From: Clostridia bacterium
GTDB lineage: Bacteria > Bacillota > Sulfobacillia > JAJZYS01 > JAJYTV01
Length of the DNA: 32,380 nucleotides
Reading direction: 5' to 3'
NCBI GenBank assembly: GCA_027420455.1
Contig: DAIBJA010000023.1
Span: 70,427-102,806 of the forward strand
A program made the position numbers and the translations under genes. Under the pieces are notes generated by a model. The model was not told where the DNA came from. It made no database searches and was given only the letters and a program-made list of their open reading frames with translations. Positions 27,509-32,380 of this stretch are shown piece by piece; the stretch's first letter is position 1; every line of letters begins with the position of its first letter.

Positions 27509-28693
27509 TCAGGCGCCGCGGCCGATCGCTTCCGCGACCTCCATCAACTGCACGTCACCCCCGCCGTAGGCGATGCGGCTGCCCAGCACGTCACGCAGCC
27601 ACATCTCGACCGGGAAATCCTGCGTGAAGCCGTAGCCGCCGAACGTCTGCACCGCGTTGCGCAGGGTGCTCACGGCGGCCTCGCCGCTCTGGAAGTTCGC
27701 CTCCGCGGATGAGAGGGTCGCGTCGCGCCCGGCATCGAGATCGCCGGCTGCCCGCAGCACCAGGAGCCGGGCCGCGTCGATACCCGTCCGCATCCGTGCC
27801 AGCATGCCCGCAACCTGCTGATGCTCGATGATGGGCCGGCCCATGGTGCGGCGCTCGCGCGCGTACGCGACCGCCGCCTCGTAGGCAGCGCGCGCCGTCC
27901 CCACCTCGGCCGCCGCCGTGAGCACGCGGCCAAGCTGCAGCACCTCGCGCGCGATCTGGAATCCCTCGCCCTCCTGCCCGAGGCGCATCCCCTCGCCCAC
28001 AGCGCAGGCCTGGAAGTCCAGGGTGCCGATCTGCAGGCTCTTGAGGCCCGACGTCTCCGTGCGTCCGAGGAACTGCACGCCCGCCACCCCCTGGCGTACC
28101 AGGAAGAGGCTTGCACCGCGCAGTCCGGCGTCGGGGTCGGTCTGGGCGAGCACCAGCAGGAGTCCCTCGCGTCCGGCGTTGACGATGAAGCGCTTGCGCC
28201 CCTCAAGGCTGTAGCCCCCGTCGGTGCGGCGCGCCTCGGTGCGCACGCGCTGCTGCTCGCCCTGCGCCGCCATCTCGAGTTCCGCGCCGGCCTCGGGCTC
28301 CGTCACCGCCAAGGACGCAAGGAGCAGGCCTCCTTCGCCGGCCAGGGTCGGCAGGTACAGCCTCTTCTGCTCCTCTGTGCCATGGCGGGCGATGGCCGAT
28401 GCCAAGAGTCCCTGACTCGCGATGGCCATGGCCAGGCCGAGATTGCCCCAGCCGAGTTCCTCCATCATCGCGACCTGTGCCTGGACCGATACCCCCGGCC
28501 CGCCATAGGCCTCGTCAACGCCGGGTGCGCACAGTCCGAGCTCGCCTGCCTCCGCGAGCACGTCCCACGGCACGTCGCCGGACCGGTCCGCCTCCTGGCC
28601 GCGCTCGCGCAGGCGCGCCAGGGCGAAGTCCCGTGCGACGCCCTGCAGCGCGGCCACGTCGTCAGGAAGTCCGAGAGCAAAGTCGAGGGCCAA
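27509..28693 (-). CDS. Acyl-CoA dehydrogenase-like flavoprotein
   Basis: A 394-residue protein with the three-domain acyl-CoA dehydrogenase fold and FAD-binding signatures. These include LASLAVTEPEAGAELEMAAQ (in place of the usual AMTEPxAGSD), YARERRTMGRPIIEHQQV and QTFGGYGFTQDFPVEMWLRDV. The catalytic base seems to be missing: the usual IYEGT motif reads IAYGGGDVQ, and the alternative Glu of the helix G start (ERL in isovaleryl-type enzymes) is Gly here (QLGRVL). Substrate and activity are therefore uncertain. The start is TTG with GGAGG at 8-nt spacing. It is the first gene of the unit leading to moxR, with a 56-base gap to it. Confidence 0.85.
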   Translation of the reverse strand: MALDFALGLPDDVAALQGVARDFALARLRERGQEADRSGDVPWDVLAEAGELGLCAPGVDEAYGGPGVSVQAQVAMMEELGWGNLGLAMAIASQGLLASAIARHGTEEQKRLYLPTLAGEGGLLLASLAVTEPEAGAELEMAAQGEQQRVRTEARRTDGGYSLEGRKRFIVNAGREGLLLVLAQTDPDAGLRGASLFLVRQGVAGVQFLGRTETSGLKSLQIGTLDFQACAVGEGMRLGQEGEGFQIAREVLQLGRVLTAAAEVGTARAAYEAAVAYARERRTMGRPIIEHQQVAGMLARMRTGIDAARLLVLRAAGDLDAGRDATLSSAEANFQSGEAAVSTLRNAVQTFGGYGFTQDFPVEMWLRDVLGSRIAYGGGDVQLMEVAEAIGRGA

Positions 28694-28797
28694 GAAAACC
28701 GCCTCCGTCGCACGTGCTTTTCGTTCCGTTCGGCCGACTGCCTATCGCGTCCTTCGCCACCGCGCGAGCCCCTCCTGCCCCAGGGCCGCGCCTCCAC

Positions 28798-28831
28798 AAA
28801 GAAGGCCCCACCCTCTCACGAGGATGGGACC
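28798..28831 (-). terminator. Intrinsic terminator of the clpX transcript
   Basis: On the minus strand GGTCCCATCCTC-GTGA-GAGGGTGGGGCC (28804-28831) makes a 12-bp stem, two pairs being G-U, followed by TTCTTTG. It begins 13 bases after the clpX stop. Confidence 0.85.
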
Positions 28832-28844
28832 ACTGCGGCCCTCG

Positions 28845-30110
<1,266 letters not shown>

Positions 30111-30126
30111 CCGCGACACCCCCTTG

Positions 30127-30744
30127 CTAGCGGGACGGGTTCGGGTTGTGCAGCTCGCGCGAGGCGATGACCTCGTCGATCAAGCCGTACTCCTTGGCCT
30201 CTTCCGCAGACATGAAATTGTCCCGGTCGGTGTCGCGGTAGATCTGGTCGACGTCCTTGCCCGTATGCCTAGCCAGGATGCGGCTCGTGACCTCCTTAAC
30301 CTTGAGGAGCTCCTGCGTGAAGATCTGGATGTCGCTCGCCTTGCCGGGAGGCGCACCGCCCACCCCTGCCTGATGGATCATCACACGGGAGTTCGGCAAC
30401 GAGAACCGCTTGCCGGGTGTGCCCCCGGCCAGCAGAAGGGCAGCCATGCTCGCGGCCTGGCCCACGCAGATGGTGGACACGTCCGGCCGGATGTACTGCA
30501 TGGTATCGTATATGCCCAGTCCGGCGTCTACGACACCGCCGGGCGAGTTGATGTAGAGGTGCACGTCCTTCTCGGGGTCCTCGCTCTCGAGATAGAGCAG
30601 CTGCGCCACGATCAGATTCGCGACCTGATCGTCGATCGGCGTTCCGAGGAAGATGATCCGCTCCTTGAGCAGGCGTGAGTAGATGTCATACGCGCGCTCG
30701 CCGCGGTTGGTCTGTTCGACGACCATCGGCACCATGTACCCCAT
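30127..30744 (-). CDS. clpP: ATP-dependent Clp protease proteolytic subunit ClpP
   Basis: A 205-residue serine peptidase that forms the two-ring degradation chamber. The triad is Ser99 in GQAASMAA, His124 in VMIHQAG and Asp175 in DTDRDNF. The segment after the His reads [14 protein letters not shown], two residues longer than in E. coli ClpP and without the usual Pro of MIHQP. Start ATG with AAGGAG at 9-nt spacing. It lies between tig and clpX, an order common in bacteria. Confidence 0.98.
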   Translation of the reverse strand: MGYMVPMVVEQTNRGERAYDIYSRLLKERIIFLGTPIDDQVANLIVAQLLYLESEDPEKDVHLYINSPGGVVDAGLGIYDTMQYIRPDVSTICVGQAASMAALLLAGGTPGKRFSLPNSRVMIHQAGVGGAPPGKASDIQIFTQELLKVKEVTSRILARHTGKDVDQIYRDTDRDNFMSAEEAKEYGLIDEVIASRELHNPNPSR

Positions 30745-30765
30745 CGGATCTCTCTCCTTACGGCC

Positions 30766-32013
30766 CTACTCCTGTTGCGCCGGGTCCGCCGGCTCAGTCG
30801 GTTCCACTGCCTCGGGCTCTTCGGCGGCCGGAGCCGCCTGCTCCCCACCCAAGGTGCCCAAAAAGCTGCGGAGCTTCTCGTCGAGCAGGATGCCATAGAG
30901 CGACTGCTGTTCCTGCTCTGTCAGGCCGCGGTTGCCGCGATTCTGCTCGAGGATCCGCCGCGCGCCGTCGAACTCGGCCTGCGTGAGGCCGATGCCCTCC
31001 TGCTCCAGGATACGCCCGACGACGAGCTTCGCACGCACCTGCTCGCTTGCCTGCCGGCGCATGTCGTCGTCCGCCTCGTGGTCGTGCGCAGCCTCACCGT
31101 GGAGCTCATGCAGCATTCCGTGCGCCTCGCGCTCGACGAGCACCTCGGGCACGCGCACCTCCGCTTCCGCGATGACGCGGTCCAGCAGCGCGCTGCGCCG
31201 TCGATCCTCCGCCGTCCGCTGTGCCTCGGCACGCAGAGCATTCGTGAGCTCCTCGCGCATCTCCTTCAGATTCTGGTGGCCATGCTCCTGGGCGAACGCG
31301 TCATCAAGCTCGGGCAGCTCGATCTCGCGCACATCCTCGACTGTCACGTGGCCGGTCTGGTCCGGGTTCTCGCTGTCGAGCGGCACCTGGCGCGAATCGC
31401 CGGCACGGGCGCCCTGCAGGGCCTCGCGGAAAGCGGGGAACGAACGGTCGAGCGCAACCTGCGTCCGCTCGATGGTTCCGGCCTTGCCCTCCTCGTCAAC
31501 GTAGGTCCCCGTAAGCTCCACGACCGAGTTCTCGCCGCAGACCTCGCCAGGAACGAGCGTCGCATGGGAGCGCCGCTCCTGCTCGAGCGCCGCATCCACG
31601 GCCGCCTCGTCCACCTCGGGTACGTCCGTCTCCGTCCGTGCCCAGCTGCGGTAGTCGGGCAGCTCGATCTCAGGTTGCAGCAGAACGCGAGCCTTGATCC
31701 GCACGCCCTTGTCATCCTGCGGGTCGATGGCTTCGATGGTGCCGTCCTCGTACGGGGTCAGCTTGAGCTCCTCGATGGCGTCGGAATACGCCTTGGGGAC
31801 GATCTCGTTCAGCGCGTCCTCGTAGAGATGCTGCGGACCGTAAGCCCGCTCGACGATCGGCCGCGGTGCCTTCCCAGGCCGGAACCCAGGCACCCGCACA
31901 CGCTTGGCGATCTTGCGGAATGCCTCGTCGAGCGCTTCCTGCAGGCGTTCGGGCTCGATGTCGATCAGCACGCGGACCTCGTCTTCGTTCAGCTTCTCCA
32001 GTTCGACCACCAT
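30766..32013 (-). CDS. tig: Trigger factor
   Basis: A 415-residue ribosome-associated chaperone. The ribosome-binding domain carries GFRPGKAPRP, where the classical form is GFRxGKxP. A short FKBP-like PPIase domain (NSVVELTGTYVDEEGKAG ... FREALQGARAGDSRQVPL) follows, then the long helical C-terminal chaperone domain. That domain has a His/Asp/Glu-rich patch (LHELHGEAAHDHEADDD), and the protein ends in an acidic, Pro/Ala/Glu-rich tail. The track starts 71 codons further upstream inside tRNA sequence, which is not coding. The ATG at 32013 has GAGGTG a few bases upstream. Confidence 0.96.
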   Translation of the reverse strand: MVVELEKLNEDEVRVLIDIEPERLQEALDEAFRKIAKRVRVPGFRPGKAPRPIVERAYGPQHLYEDALNEIVPKAYSDAIEELKLTPYEDGTIEAIDPQDDKGVRIKARVLLQPEIELPDYRSWARTETDVPEVDEAAVDAALEQERRSHATLVPGEVCGENSVVELTGTYVDEEGKAGTIERTQVALDRSFPAFREALQGARAGDSRQVPLDSENPDQTGHVTVEDVREIELPELDDAFAQEHGHQNLKEMREELTNALRAEAQRTAEDRRRSALLDRVIAEAEVRVPEVLVEREAHGMLHELHGEAAHDHEADDDMRRQASEQVRAKLVVGRILEQEGIGLTQAEFDGARRILEQNRGNRGLTEQEQQSLYGILLDEKLRSFLGTLGGEQAAPAAEEPEAVEPTEPADPAQQE

Positions 32014-32034
32014 GTCCACCTCTTCCCAATCGGC

Positions 32035-32058
32035 GGGGCCGGACGCGGGTCCGGCCCC
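32035..32058 (-). promoter_or_regulatory. Hairpin in the tig 5' leader
   Basis: GGGGCCGGAC-GCGG-GTCCGGCCCC is a perfect 10-bp stem about 22 bases upstream of the tig ATG, just before its SD. No T-run follows, so it could be a leader structure or a processing site. Confidence 0.5.
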
Positions 32059-32063
32059 GTTGC

Positions 32064-32090
32064 ACGAAATGGGCGACCGGCCGGTCGCCC
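32064..32090 (-). terminator. Terminator-like palindrome between tRNA-Gly and tig
   Basis: GGGCGACCGGCCGGTCGCCC (32071-32090) is a perfect palindrome, followed on the minus strand by ATTTCG. It begins 12 bases after the 3' end of tRNA-Gly and may partly end the tRNA transcript. The loop would need to open a few central pairs. Confidence 0.5.
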
Positions 32091-32101
32091 TGCAAAATTG
32101 G

Positions 32102-32173
32102 AGCGGAAGACGGGATTCGAACCCGCGACCTTCGCCTTGGCAAGGCGATGCTCTACCACTGAGCCACTTCCGC
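32102..32173 (-). tRNA. tRNA-Gly (anticodon GCC)
   Basis: On the minus strand the cloverleaf is complete: acceptor GCGGAAG/CTTCCGC, D-arm GCTCAGTGGTAGAGC, anticodon loop CTTGCCAA, T-arm GCGGGTTCGAATCCCGT. The discriminator is T, and CCA is not encoded. Confidence 0.97.
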
Positions 32174-32187
32174 AGGAGCCACTTTGG

Positions 32188-32268
32188 TGCGGGCGGAGAG
32201 ATTCGAACTCTCACGGGTGTCCCCATGGGATCCTAAGTCCCACGCGTCTACCATTCCGCCACGCCCGC
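32188..32268 (-). tRNA. tRNA-Leu (anticodon UAG)
   Basis: On the minus strand: acceptor GCGGGCG/CGCCCGC, anticodon loop CTTAGGA with TAG, a long variable arm (class II, about 81 nt in all), and T-loop GTTCGAATC. The discriminator is A, and CCA is not encoded. Confidence 0.96.
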
Positions 32269-32269
32269 C

Positions 32270-32345
32270 TGGTGGGCCATGATGGATTCGAACCATCGAC
32301 GCCCCGCTTAAAAGGCGGGCGCTCTAACCGCTGAGCTAATGGCCC
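32270..32345 (-). tRNA. tRNA-Lys (anticodon UUU)
   Basis: On the minus strand: acceptor GGGCCAT/ATGGCCC, D-arm AGCTCAGCGGTTAGAGC, anticodon loop CTTTTAA, T-arm GATGGTTCGAATCCATC. The 3' CCA is encoded, unlike in the neighbouring Gly and Leu genes. Confidence 0.97.
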
Positions 32346-32350
32346 AAACT

Positions 32351-32380
32351 TGGTTGGGGCGGTAGGACTCGAACCTACGC
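32351..32380 (-). tRNA. Partial tRNA cut by the window end (3' half only)
   Basis: On the minus strand GTAGGTTCGAGTCCTAC is a T-arm, followed by acceptor CGCCCCA, discriminator A and an encoded CCA. The anticodon lies outside the window. An acceptor beginning with U1-A72 (TGGGGCG) would fit tRNA-Gln, but the identity is not determined. Confidence 0.8.

Noticed and set aside
32014-32226. N-terminal extension of the trigger factor ORF
   Set aside because: It reads through tRNA-Gly and part of tRNA-Leu; the ATG at 32013 has an SD and gives the normal N terminus.

Overview
The window is GC-rich, densely coded DNA from a bacterium that reads as a high-GC Bacillota, possibly a Symbiobacteriia, Limnochordia or Thermaerobacter-type lineage. 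The support is two T-box leaders, SpoVB- and LonB-type sporulation-associated proteins, and the Bacillus-like macro-order tig-clpP-clpX ... lonB-lon-engB ... valS-folC. The taxonomic call is an inference from content, not a search result.

Nearly everything is transcribed from the minus strand, so the logical order runs from high to low coordinates. At the right edge is a tRNA cluster (a partial tRNA cut by the window end, then Lys-UUU, Leu-UAG, Gly-GCC). It is followed by the protein-quality-control genes tig, clpP and clpX. A strong terminator closes clpX. Next comes a four-gene unit: an acyl-CoA dehydrogenase-like gene, a MoxR ATPase, a DUF58 protein and a TgpA-like membrane transglutaminase. 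It ends in a second hairpin terminator. A 454-base gene-free stretch with several hairpins then leads into a respiratory operon: a Tat-exported molybdopterin oxidoreductase, a four-cluster ferredoxin subunit, an NrfD/PsrC-type membrane subunit, a TorD-type chaperone, a large polyferredoxin with a zinc ribbon, and TatA. A SAM methyltransferase follows.

Downstream, proC sits behind a proline T-box leader, followed by lonB, an EamA permease, lon (with its own extended -10 promoter), engB and a GNAT acetyltransferase. A short plus-strand island carries spoVB and an orphan ABC-type binding lipoprotein; the lipoprotein gene overlaps the GNAT gene tail to tail. Back on the minus strand are a nucleoside deaminase, a VOC-fold protein, then a T-box-controlled valS-folC pair. 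The left edge has the 3' part of a plus-strand DUF2993/LmeA-like gene.

The main biological theme is an accessory respiratory module plus a MoxR/DUF58/transglutaminase module placed between clpX and lonB, genes that are usually close together in Bacillota. The respiratory module is self-contained: catalytic subunit, electron-transfer subunits, membrane quinol-type anchor, maturation chaperone and Tat component. Its terminal electron acceptor or donor cannot be fixed from sequence alone. Most long plus-strand ORFs in the track are GC-driven shadows of minus-strand genes.
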